Origin: Podarcis raffonei
Lineage: Eukaryota > Chordata > Lepidosauria > Squamata > Lacertidae
DNA: 64,000 nt
Reading direction: 5' to 3'
Assembly: GCF_027172205.1 (NCBI RefSeq)
Contig: NC_070603.1
Coordinates: 11,220,001 to 11,284,000, forward strand
The notes under the pieces were generated by a model. It was not told the origin of the DNA. It made no database searches and was given only the letters and a program-made list of their open reading frames with translations. Every line of letters begins with the position of its first letter. Within the stretch, counting starts at the first letter, position 1. Positions 52,876 to 63,670 of the stretch are shown in pieces. Position numbers and translations under genes: made by a program.

Positions 52876-53964
52876 TAATGCCAAATGCACTAAAATGCTC
52901 CTGCCTCCATCTTGCAGCTTTCACATGTTGTGGACGTTAGCAACTTCCACTCGCCCTAAACGTGGCACAGATGCCGAAAAAAAAGGCCTTGCTGGGCGAG
53001 CTCTTCGCTCAACCCACCAGAGGGCACCATCTTTCAGACCAGGTTGTGGAGCGCAATGAGGAGGCAGACTGCAGTTGGGAAGGCGTCTGTTGTGCAAGTA
53101 CACGGGTGCATGTGAAAATTTCCCCTGCGTGGCGGAATTGTACATTTTGTTTAAAGCATGCCAGTGTGCAAATCTGTGGGTCGTTCCCAGTTTGCGTTAC
53201 TCTCTGCTTGCAAACCAGGTTGACGGTGGAGATGCCTCTTTTGCTGTACAAATTGTGCTCATTCACCCCCTTGGTGGATCAGACCCGTCACTTCTGGAAG
53301 TCAGAACTGGATCCTTCCCCGGGAGGATATTCTAAGGTGGGGGGAAGTCACAAAGGAGCACCCCTCTGGGTGGGGAAAGCAGATGGGATAATTGCCTTGG
53401 TTCAAAGGGGCTGTGGGGTCCCCTTCCAGTGAGGCCTAGGAGGGGCAATTCTGTGTGAACAGCGCCGCTGCAGATGGGGCTGAGCTCAGCGAGACAACAG
53501 GCTCACAACCAAGTGCAATAAAAGGCCGGCAGCAGGCAGCCATAAATACCTTCGCAGGAGGCCTGGCGGCGGAATGCAACTCCAGAGCAGGCTGCGTCTC
53601 GCTGCAGGCCTCAGCCGACCAGGATTTCCCCTCCATCTCCTGGGCCTCTCAGCCCAGGCATGGATGAAGCCGGCGTTGGGTGGGTGGCTGGGTGTCGGGG
53701 AGGCCGTGGGGGAGGCCAGACACTTTGTTACTCTTCGCTCTTCAACAACAAAGCGCAGGCCCGGAGATGTTTATCTGCTGTGACTGGGCTTTGGGGGCCT
53801 CTGGGGAGCTTTGAAAATGAGGCAATTACGAGGCAGACCGTGATGGGTTTATGGTCTACTCTGGGGAGGAGGTTGGATGGGCAGGAACGAGGGAGGGAAG
53901 AGGCCTTGCCACATCTCGCATGGGAGAAAGGCTGGCCCGCCAGCTTGGGGGAGAAAATACAATA
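52876..53964. other. Repeat-free block, candidate regulatory island
   Basis: No exon is recognised. 53450-53900 has gtgcaataaaaggcc, cagccataaatacc (53540-53546 CCATAAA), gatgtttatctgc and gatgggtttatgg (TTTATGG 53848-53854) in GC-rich sequence. It could be an enhancer; untested. Confidence 0.3.
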
Positions 53965-54203
53965 CAGTGGTACTTCGGGTTACACACACCTCAGGTTACA
54001 GACGCTTCAGGTTACAGACTCCGCTAACCCAGAAATAGTATCTTGGGTTAAGAAATTTGCTTCAGGATGAGAACAGAAATTGTGCTCCGGTGGCATGGCG
54101 GCAGCAGGAGGCCCCATTAGCTAAAGTGGTGCTTCAGGTTAAGAACAGTTTCAGGTTAAGAACGGACCTCCGGAAATTAAGTACTTAACCCGAGGTACCA
54201 CTG
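53965..54203. mobile_element. Tigger-like palindromic element
   Basis: cagtggtacttcgggttaca to cgaggtaccactg between TA dinucleotides. Confidence 0.9.
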
Positions 54204-54274
54204 TACAGTATTGCCACTCCACCCGATTCAGGTGTTATCAGGGCCAAGGGAACTGACTTAGGCCTGCAATCATA

Positions 54275-54612
54275 AAGGTAAAGGGACCCCTGACCATTAG
54301 GTCCAGTTGTGACCGACTCTGGGGTTGCGGCACTCATCTCGCTTTATTGGCCGAGGGAGCCGGCGTACAGCTTCTGGGTCATGTGGCCAGCATGACTAAG
54401 CCACTTCTGGCGAACCAGAGCAGCTCACGGAAACGCCGTTTACCTTCCTGCCCGAGCAGTACCTATTTTTCTACTTGCACTTTGACGTGCTTTCAAACTG
54501 CTAGGTTGGCAGGAGCAGGGACCGAGCAACGGGAGCTCACCCCGTCGTGGGGATTCAAACCGCTGACCTTCTGATCGACAAGTCCTAGGCTCTCTGGTTT
54601 AACCCACAGCGC
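54275..54612 (-). mobile_element. Sauria-type tRNA SINE, head slightly short
   Basis: Minus copy ending at cacagcgc. The 8-bp duplication caatcata lies at 54267-54274 and 54613-54620. Confidence 0.9.
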
Positions 54613-54620
54613 CAATCATA

Positions 54621-55134
54621 CATAACCTAAAAAAAATAAAAAAAATAAGGCCACAGATATATCTGGCTTAGTGCTCGGTCTGGTTGACGATTAGCCCACA
54701 AACAAGAGTGCAAGAAATATCCCTGGGGAACGTTTCCTTCCAGGCAGCCACCCCCTTACATGTGTTGCAGCAAGTCAGCTGTGCAAAGAACTGGCCATAC
54801 TGGTCTCGCTCATGCGTGGCTGGTAATGCACAGGAGCCGTAGGAAAAAAACGTTGGCAACTCGGCGTCCCACCAACACTGCCTTGCTAATTCCGTATGTG
54901 CAGGGTGCCTATGCTGAGCAGGACGTAGCCAGGCTCAGTTTTCCCATAGTGTGGAACAAAGGTTTTGCTCTTGGGCTCTGTGACCAAGGGGCATGTCATT
55001 ATACAGACACAGGTAAAGACTGCAGCTTCTGGTACTCCCAGTTGGGTGCTGTATGTAGCATATGGCTGGGTAAATGGCAAAAAAAAGACATATCTGTCTG
55101 GGAACACTCAACTCTGTGAAGGAAGATAAGTGTA
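54621..55134. other. Intergenic stretch, nothing recognised
   Basis: Starts with an A-rich run (about 54629-54650); no further feature is seen. Confidence 0.35.
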
Positions 55135-55379
55135 CAGTCATACCTCAGGTTACAGGCGCTTCGGGTTGCGTAATTTCAGGTTGCACACTGCACTGAACCC
55201 AGAAGTACTGGGATGGGTTACTTCTGGGTTTTGGCGCTTGCGCATGCACAGAAGTGCTAAATCGCGCTTTACGCTTGCGCAGAAGCGCCAAATTGTGACC
55301 CTTGCCTGCGCAGATGCGGCGCTGCGGGTTGCAGACGTGCTTCCCGCATGGATCACGTTTGCAACCTGAGTGTCCACTG
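55135..55379. mobile_element. Tigger-like element, divergent subfamily
   Basis: cagtcatacctcaggttaca to gagtgtccactg between TA; interior ggttacttctgggttttggc and cgcatgcacagaagtgc. Best relative of 1-168 and 12186-12437. Confidence 0.85.
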
Positions 55380-55434
55380 TACACGTCTACACAACCACCT
55401 GCTCCTTGTCTTACGCCCACCAAGATCTGGCCTA

Positions 55435-55668
55435 TTTCTGTCCATTTATTATTACATTTGTATCCCAGCTTTCCCCCAAGAAGCTATGTGTATGTGGTTC
55501 TCCCCCTGCCAATTTTATCATCACAACAATCCTGTGAGGTAGGTTTGGCTGAGAGACAGTGACTGGTTCACCCAGGTCACCCAGCGAGCTTCATGACTGA
55601 ATGGGGATCTGAACCCTGGTCTCCCAGGTCCTAGGCAGACCCTCTAACCACTGCTCCTCACTGTCTGC
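55435..55668 (-). mobile_element. MIR-like tRNA SINE
   Basis: Read on the minus strand: cagtggttagagggtctgcc, the B-box-like gttcagatcccc, then gctgggtgacctgggtgaac, cctacctcacaggattgttg and a tail atacaaatgtaataataaat. This matches the amniote MIR/CORE-type layout with an L2-like tail. Confidence 0.75.
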
Positions 55669-56435
55669 TTCTTATAATGAGATGCATACAAGATACATTC
55701 AAAGGAGATCACAGATGATGTGCTTTTAATAGAGGGGCCAGAGCAATGGTAAGACACATGGTTTCTAGGCAGACTGGGAAGCCAGTTTTTATTTGGGGGT
55801 GGAATTATATTAAATCAGTATTAATTTGGCGTTGATGTGTTATACGTTTGAAAAACGAATAAAAATTAATTGGCAAAATAAATGTGTGTCTGCAGAAATT
55901 TCTGGTTTCATATGCACTTGAGAAGAAGGGAGCATCCCATCTCAGTGCCCTATAAGTGCATCAGCTGCTGCCATAGAGAAGTGTTGTTATATGATACTGC
56001 AGCATTTTAGGTCTTGATTTGGCTAAGGGCCAGTGATCAAACAGAGGTGGAGTCTGTGTAGAAAAGGTGAGATACTTCTGACTGAGGTGCTGTGCACCAA
56101 AGAGGCCAGTAGGGGGCGATCAGGATTATGTGACGCTTTCTGTCTTTTTGCCAGGCTGGTAAAAATTTGATGTTGGTTCCCTGCAGGTCATATATCTGTC
56201 AGACAAAGGTCCCTCAATTGCCTTCAGCCTAGCCTACACATTTCAACTTGCAAAAAAAGATGCCTAGCATCTGGTCACTCTGGCAACAGCTCCAATTTCG
56301 CTGGGATTCTCCGGAACCGCTCTGGAACAGCAGCTGAGAAAGGAGATGGAATTACTGGCAATTCTTTAAATGAGCCATATGCCTTTAAACATATCTCTTT
56401 ATATAATTTCCTTTTTATTTCGTACTGGGTGATTT

Positions 56436-56477
<42 letters not shown>

Positions 56478-56669
56478 TCCAGCAACTGTCAGATTTAGAT
56501 ATTTCCTTTTTGTCATAAATATATATATAGGCAATGGTACACAATACTCAACATAATGTGTTCCACTCAATAGTCTTTAGTTTGTAGATCGGATTAGAGG
56601 ATTTGGTGAAAGCCTATAGTCTCTCCTATCTTGTGAAGGTGAATCCTGAAACTAAGGTTTCTAGCTAGA

Positions 56670-56707
<38 letters not shown>

Positions 56708-59137
56708 CTGGAGATTCTGTGCCAGAAAACATCTGGCTACACTTTGTGGGTCCCATGACACAGCTGGTAACCCATCCACAAAACACCTGGCAACTAGAAA
56801 GAAGTCCTCAGACATCTGGAACCCCCTATAGATGGCAGCCATTGGGTCTGGAAGCGTTGACTCTTCCCTGCAAAACAGATGTGGCACTCTGTGGAGCCCC
56901 TCTGTCAGTCAGAAGGACGAGCAGGCAGATGTTCATCTCTGCAGATGAGATGTGGACAAGGGAGAAGTCACGATAATCCCCTTTGAATTCAATCTGGAAA
57001 TCCTCGGCACTAGTGCAATATTTAATCTTTAAAAGTCGTGCCTCACCTTTCCACATACCCAATACATTTCCAAAGTGACTCACGTCAAATATTTTTAAAA
57101 ATGGAATGCAACCAACAGGCCTCAATTTGAAAGAAGCCGCAGACTAAAACACATGAGCCATATCAGCAGTGATAAGTGTATAACCAGCTCCTCCAAATGT
57201 TTGTTGAAATAAGTGTCTTGGTCAGCCCTGACCAGGAGTGGGACTATGCAGATAGGAGTTCACCTGGTTGTCACTGGCTCCCATTCATGTCTTTGGAGGT
57301 GTGTGTGGTTTGCAGTTGGCAACACTGTTGTGCAACACCCCCAAAGCTCTGATGGTGTCACTAAATAGGCACATGTGTTCTATGAAATGATGAGCTTGTG
57401 AACGGTTGTCTTTCACTCGAATGGGAAAAAATATTCGGGAATTATTTTTTCTGTCTTGAAATGCCACGGCTGCATTTGAGTACCATTCCCCCCAAAAAAA
57501 TATCTCCCCAGGATTGCTTTGTTAGAATTTTTATTCTGCCATGATCCTTTGACCCAACTGGAAAGCAAGTCAATGAAACAAAAATATATAACGTGTTGTA
57601 TTTGCTCAGATTGTTATTTCCTAAGAGCATGCTTAAAGCAAAAGAATGCCCACTTTATTTCTGCCACGTTTTAAGGCTGAACAGCAGTTTGTATCTTGGT
57701 TCCTCTGTCTTGTTTGTAGATTTTAATCTTTAATTTACAGTTGATTATGTGCAAGGCCTTATCTGGCTTGAACAGGAGTTAAGGGCTTTGTGAGGAGTTC
57801 TGCTTCCATCTTGCAAAACTTTTTCTAATTATGGCCTGGAGGAAGTGTGCATTTTGCTCTGCTTTCATCTTGCAGTGTTTGACCTACTGTTAGTTAAAAC
57901 AGTAAGCAACCAGGAATCAGTGCTTTTGTGAAGCTGCTTAATATTATATTTGAGACCTGGCTTACTGTGGCAGGGCTTTAAGACGGCATGCCCATGACAG
58001 TTAAATCCATTTAGGCTTGTAGTGTAGTTAAGACTATGCTACAAACAGGGATTTTGCTGTTCTGCTCCCAGATAAGTTGGAAACTCCAGTGACTATCACT
58101 AACAGTGTTGCATTGTCTTCCATATTGTGCCAAATTGAACGGGTGAGTGGCCCCATCAAGCAACATTGGTTAAAGGGTCAGTATTGATGGCTCTCTCAAA
58201 TCTATAGATTCACTGTTGATACCATTTTACACTGATCTGCTCTTGGGTGACCACTTACGAATTGCAAAACTACACAGGATGCAGATTTGCATAAAATTTG
58301 CATATACTAATTGATATATATACACAGGTGCAAAATTAGAAGTAATTACTATAATTCAGAGAGAAAAACAATACATCTCACCACAGTGGGGAAAGACTGG
58401 GACCAAGCAACTTATGTGATTGCTCAGTCTGCTTTCTCCAGCTGTTAACGAAGTGCAAGCACTTATTTATCTTTAAGTTGGACTTGGATAAGGTAGCCTT
58501 TCAAATAGTAGAGGACTTGGTCTCTAGATTGCCCTTCAAAAGAAGGCTTGTCAAACAGAGGATTGTCCTGCAACATTCCTTCAAGCAGAAGATTGCCCTC
58601 TGTAAAGTGAGATGCACAGCCACTCTGTTATGATGTGAATGTGATTATTTTGCAGCAGTGGACCGTCTTTTGAGGGAGTGTGGTACATGTCAAGTCAAAA
58701 CAGCTTCAAATAGCACAACTCTGAGGCACACAGCAGGACACAGGCAACCCTCTCCCTTGGCAGCATCGCTCCTCTAGCCAGGATTTTTCAAATATTGTAT
58801 CTCAAGGGGACCCTTGTTTGCTAAGGAAGCCTCTGCGTGTCAGCCTTGGGACTCCTGTGTGCTGCAAAGGATTCTGGAGCATCTTCTCAAGAGCATGCTC
58901 TGGTCACAGCGCTGGGGATTTGGGGTCTAGAAGACACCCAACATTTCCTGCAAGCAGGGGCGGCTCATCCTGTTCCACCGCCAGAGGTGAATCAGGAAGG
59001 TGCGCTCCCCACTCCACCAAAGCCTCGCTCTCTGGGGTTGCATGGCCACCAGTTCTCCAGTGCTGCCCCGTGGGATTCCACAGCCTGAGGCAGCTTCCTC
59101 AGCTCACCTCATGGGCAGGCCGGCCCTGCCTGGAAGT
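55669..59137. other. Long intergenic stretch
   Basis: No exon is recognised in about 3.5 kb. It holds (AAT)n at about 56437-56476 and (AC)n at 56671-56705. 57480-58600 is A/T-rich, unique-looking sequence without splice-bounded frames. Confidence 0.4.
56671..56705. repeat. (AC)n microsatellite
   Basis: Uninterrupted AC dinucleotides after tagctagact. Confidence 0.95.
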
Positions 59138-59166
59138 CATAGAATAATAGCATTGTAGAGTTGGAA

Positions 59167-60059
59167 AGCTGATCGCCGAAGAATTGATGCTTTTGAATTA
59201 TGGTGCTGGAGGAGACTCTTGAGAGTCCCATGGACTGCAAGAAGATCAAACCTATCCATTCTGTTTTTTTAAAAAAATAATATTTTATTAAGTTTAACAA
59301 TAGAAAAATAAGACAATAAAAAACACAGAAAAACAATATCAAACACTACAATACAAATTTTCACAATACATAAAATACAAACATTTAATGGGAGAGAAAA
59401 AAACAGTCAACACACAAAAAATAAAATAAGAAAAAACACAAATCACTCTTTTCTAATTATTTATCTTCAATTGACTTATTTTCCTGACTTCCTCACGCCT
59501 TCCTTTTTTATATCCCTTTTTAACAATTAATTCAGCAAATTCATATCCTACTACTTTGTCCTTATATATTTTACCTCCCAAATTTCAAATTTTTATCTCT
59601 TATAACTAGAACCCCTTCATTTTATTTCAATGTCATCAGCATTCATACATTTTACAATACTTCTGTAAATAAATTTTAAATTTCCTCCAATCTTCTTCCA
59701 CCAACTCTTCTCCCTGGTCTCGGATTCTGCCAGCAAACCTATCCATTCTGAAGGAAATCAGCCCTGTGTGCTCACTGGAAGGACAGATCCTGAAGCTGTG
59801 GCTCCAATACTTTGGCCACCTTGTGAGAAGAGAAGACTCCCTGGAAAAGACCCTGATGCTGGGAAAGATTGAGGGCACAAGGAGAAGGGGACATCAGAGG
59901 ACACGATGGTTGGACAGTGTTCTCGAAGCTACCAGCATGAGTTTGGCCAAACTGCGGGAGGCAATGGAAGACAGGAGTGCCTGGGGTGCTCTGGTCCATG
60001 GGGTCACGAAGAGTCGGACACGACTGAACGACTAAACAACAAAAAACAACAACAAAGAC
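59167..60059 (+). mobile_element. BovB LINE, ORF2 C-terminus and 3' end
   Basis: A 5'-truncated copy. The frame from 59766 reads LKLWLQYFGHLVRREDSLEK, TLMLGKIEGTRRRGHQRTRW and VHGVTKSRTRLND, the conserved BovB C-terminus. It ends with gtcacgaagagtcggacacg and (aac)n. The short duplication ttggaa lies at 59161-59166 and 60060-60065. An L1 copy interrupts it. Confidence 0.95.
59264..59733 (-). mobile_element. L1 LINE 3' fragment inside BovB
   Basis: A T-rich left end (poly(A) on the minus strand) and, at its right, an L1 ORF2 C-terminus ending KFKIYLQKYCKMYEC before a stop. The 17-bp duplication caaacctatccattctg lies at 59247-59263 and 59734-59750. Confidence 0.95.
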
Positions 60060-60276
60060 TTGGAAGGGACCCTGAGATCTAGTCCAACTCGTTGCAATGC
60101 AGGGATCTCAACACCACAGCTGCACCTCAGTGGTAAGCAGAAAGCTGTCATTCAGGAAAGGCTGTCTTCATCTCCTTTTGAGGAACCTCTGATAAGCTTG
60201 CAGTGAACCGAAGTCTTCCCAGGAAGACAGCCTAGTTTGAAGCCCATCCTGTCCTAGTCCATACAAGTTCAAGTCT

Positions 60277-61235
60277 AGAATCACATAACTGTAGAATTAC
60301 AACAAGGGACCCCAAGGGTTCTCTAGTCCACCCACTGCAGTGCAGGAATCTTAGTGACAGAAGGCCATCCAACCTATGCTTAAAAGCCTGCAACGGAGAG
60401 TCAACAACCTCCGGAGGGAGACCATTCCGCTGTCCAGAAAGTTCTTCCTGATGTTAAGTTGGAATCTCCTCTCTTATTTATATATATATATTAAAATAAT
60501 TTTTATTGAAGATTTAAACAAAACATATTATCCACAAACATATCATCCTTAATTTCCCCCCCATTTCCCCACCCTCCCACATAACCCCCACCCCCCCACC
60601 CCCGACTTCCCTCAGTTCCAGTCTTTGGTTTCCCTGTGAATGCTATTGTCTGCATGTTACAAAGTTGTATAAATCCTTAAATTATTTAACTGATTATTGT
60701 CAATAAAAAGTTTGTTCAAAACCTGCCAAGGAGTCCAATTCACTTTGTTGCCTCTTCAAATACTTTGTAAAGGGTTCGCATTCATCTTGAAAGTCACAGT
60801 TATCCTTGTCCCGTAGCTTGTATGTCAGTTTTGCCAGTTCTGCATAGTCCATCAATTTTTCTTGCCATGATTCTTTAGTTGGAATTTCTTCAGTCTTCCA
60901 TCCTTGTGCTCTTAGGACTCTCGCAGCCGTTGTCGCATACATGAAGATGTTTTTCAGCTTTTTTGGCAGGTCTTTCCCTACAATCCCTAACAAAAATGCT
61001 TCAGGTTTTAAAACAAATTTTAGATGGAACATTTTCTTCAATTCATTGTATATCATTTCCCAAAATTGTTTAATTACATTACAATCCCACCACATATGAT
61101 AAAAGGTCCCGTCCCTTTCCTTACACTTCCAACATATATTTGAACTAGTTTTATACATTTTCCCTAACTGCACTGGTGTCATAAACCATCTGTACATCAT
61201 CTCCTCCTCTCTTAGTTATAGCACCAGTTGCTAAA
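60277..61235 (-). mobile_element. CR1 LINE 3' fragment split by L1
   Basis: tctagaatcacataactgta, agggaccccaagggttctct, aaagttcttcctgatgttaa: CR1 3' region in minus orientation, interrupted at 60477 and resuming at 61215. Confidence 0.85.
60477..61203 (-). mobile_element. L1 LINE, ORF2 C-terminus
   Basis: The minus frame 61200-60700 reads CWKCKERDGTFYHMWWDC, the Cys-His motif near the L1 ORF2 C-terminus. It then has AFLLGIVGKDLPKKLKNIFM and ends FEQTFY. The 11-bp duplication ctcctctctta lies at 60466-60476 and 61204-61214. The 166-codon frame is open; the copy is 5'-truncated. Confidence 0.95.
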
Positions 61236-61807
61236 GGACTGGGCACTTAAATCCCAGGCCCTTCCCAATCTTCCCAGGTAGGCTTTGCACCCTTCCTAAC
61301 CTGTGCTAGCGGAGGACACGCGTCTACAAGTGTGAGCCAGCTCCCTGATGTTGGAGCCTCTTTGCGCACTAACCGGCAGTAGCTGATGGCATCAGCTGCA
61401 AATGTACAGGCTCTTCTGTTACGGAAGGCAAAATTAGACTGCGGTAAAAGTGAATGGGGAGGCAACTGTTGCCTTTGAGTTTTGAAATCCATTACAACCC
61501 CGCCAACATCCGACACATCCTTGCTTGAGCCTGACTAATCTTTCATTTGAATGTTCATTTATTTATGATCCCAGATTTATGTCCTACCTTTCTACAAAAC
61601 ACCCAGCAGAGGAATTGCAACTGGGGTGAATAACTAAAGACACAAACTGTGCTAATGCAACAATCCAGCCAGTCTCAAGCCACACACACACACACACACG
61701 CAAAAACTGTGTCCAAGGCAGGAAGAGCAGACAGAACACCTTGTTGAATAGCTTCATCAGGTGCGAAGGGTGATGGTAAAGTTAAAAGTGCAATCCTGAG
61801 CATGTTT
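61236..61807. other. Intergenic stretch
   Basis: No exon is recognised; (ca)n lies at about 61680-61699. Confidence 0.35.
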
Positions 61808-62156
61808 AAAGGTAAAGGTAAAGGGACCCCTGACTCTTAGGTCCAGTCATGGACGACTGGGGTTGCAGCGCTCATCTCGCTTTATTGGCCGAGGGAGCTG
61901 GCGTACAGCTTCCGGGTCATGTGGCCAGCATGACTAAGCCACTTCTGGCGAACCAGAGCAGCGCACGGAAACGCCATTTACCTTCCCGCCAGAGTGGTAC
62001 CTATTTATCTACTTGCACTTTGACGTGCTTTCGAACTGCTAGGTTGGCAGGAGCTGGGACCGAGCAATGGGAGCTCACCCCATCGTGGGGATTCTAACCG
62101 CCGACCTTCTGATCGGCAAGTCCTAGGCTCTGGGGTTTAACCCACAGCGCCACCCA
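61808..62156 (-). mobile_element. Sauria-type tRNA SINE
   Basis: Full minus copy with the double tail aaaggtaaaggtaaaggg, ending acagcgccaccca. No clear duplication is visible, so the head may be altered at its end. Confidence 0.9.
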
Positions 62157-62158
62157 CT

Positions 62159-63209
62159 CTCGAGTAAATGGGTACTGGGTTGTCAGTCTCACAGGAGATC
62201 TGCTCAGAATGGGGCTTGCTTGCTCTCAGGTAAGCACTTGTAGGATTGCATCATCATTATTTTGGGGAACGAGGCGCCTACTTTTCAGCAACCCCATCCT
62301 CTTCCAAAAAGCGGAGTTTATCATAGGAGCAACCCCTGGCCCAGGTGGTGATAAGCCTCCTGGCGCTGCTCCCGCCAGGCCTCCCTATCTCAATATTGTA
62401 ATCGTGCAAAAGCAGCCTGGGTCGCCGCACTCTTTTGACTGCTGAGATCTGCTTCCCCGCCCGCCCCTTTGATGTAGGGCCAAGAGTGGCTCTAATGGGA
62501 GCTGCTTAAATTTTACAGTCCCATAAACCATAATGGAGAGACACTAAACGCCCGTTTATGGGTCGGGAGCGAGGCCGGACGGGAGAGACAACGGCCTCTT
62601 TGCTTGTGTGAAGTTTCCTTTCCGGGCTCACTCAGGCTTGCAATCAAACATTTCCCTGGGAAATTCCTCCAGTCGCCTCAATTTCCAATGGCTGCATTTC
62701 AGCAATGTGAAATTTTGCAATCCGAATCAGGGGGTGATTCTGCTCTCCGTGTTGCAGTGCATGCGAAAGGCGATGGGAATTCTCGACACCCAACCCCACC
62801 AACGGCGGACATTTGCATAATCGAGGCATGGTTTTATAACACTGTACAAAAAACGTGGGAAGCGAGACCCTGTGCTCCGTGGTTCCCGTGACTGTCCAGC
62901 AGGGGGCAGCATACGCCTGGCCTGAAAAGGAACTAACTGGGACAGGAAGTTACTATATTTTGTAAGCCCGGGCTAGGAGGGTCACCTGGCTTGGGTGGGT
63001 GTGTGTGTTTGCGCATGTGCTTCTATCCCCCCCCCAAATTTCAGTACATTAGTATTGTGATTAGATAAGGGGTTTCTTGCAAATCCTGCTGAACTAGAAA
63101 TTCATGGCAGTGCCGAAGAAACTGGCAAAATAGCCAACTTGGAGCACGTTTACTAGGGAGAAAGCCCATTGTGAATGTAATGGCACTGCAGAGATTGGGC
63201 TTTGACTTG
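62159..63209. other. Repeat-free block, candidate regulatory island
   Basis: 62270-62890 is the most regulatory-looking stretch: CCATAAA at 62521-62527, TTTATGG at 62555-62561, a perfect octamer ATTTGCAT at 62811-62818, and ttttgcaatcc and gcttgcaatc cores. No splice-bounded frame is seen. The function and the target gene are unknown. Confidence 0.35.
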
Positions 63210-63393
63210 TTAGGGAAACAAGAAGCTGCCTTATAGCAAGTCTGGTCGTTTGTCCATGTCTAAGGTTGCCGTATTGCAGAAAGTGAAAATCCGGACAGAA
63301 AAGTTGGTTTTTGCCAAAGTTGGTGGCCATCGCTACATCCAGGATGAACCTGGGACTTTTTGAATGTAAAGCACATGCTCCGCCGCTGAACTG
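63210..63393 (-). mobile_element. Old tRNA-derived SINE (non-Sauria)
   Basis: On the minus strand: cagttcagcggcggagcatg, tttacattcaaaaagtccc aggttcatcc (B box), and near the other end ctataaggcagcttcttg. It is the same family as 27960-28145, with internal change. Confidence 0.6.
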
Positions 63394-63395
63394 TA

Positions 63396-63610
63396 CAGTG
63401 GTACCTCTGGTTACGTACTTAATTCATTCCAGAGGTCTCTTCTTAACCTGAAACTGTTCTTAACCTGAAGCACCACTTTAGCTAATGGGGCCTCCCGCTG
63501 CCGCCGCGCGATTTCTGTTCTCATCCTGAAACAAAGTTCTTAAGCCGAGGTACTATTTCTAGGTTAGCAGAGTTTGTAAACTGAAGCATATGTAACCTGA
63601 GGTACCACTG
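63396..63610. mobile_element. Tigger-like palindromic element
   Basis: cagtggtacctctggttacg to gaggtaccactg between TA; slightly internally shortened. Confidence 0.9.
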
Positions 63611-63670
63611 TATTCCCTTTCCATTTGTGTACACTCATAATAACAGAGTGTGTATCAATGGAAAGGGATA
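63611..63670. repeat. Imperfect inverted repeat
   Basis: Arms tccctttccatttgtgtacactc (left) and gagtgtgtatcaatggaaaggga (right) pair with few mismatches around a roughly 10-base loop. It abuts the Tigger-like element at 63396-63610. Confidence 0.7.

Larger units (their letters stand above)
59138..60130 (-). mobile_element. CR1 LINE 3' fragment split by BovB
   Basis: tcatagaataatagcattgt then ttggaa (59161-59166) continues after the BovB at ttggaagggaccctgagatc (60060 on). Joined, it is the standard CR1 3' end in minus orientation. Confidence 0.85.
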
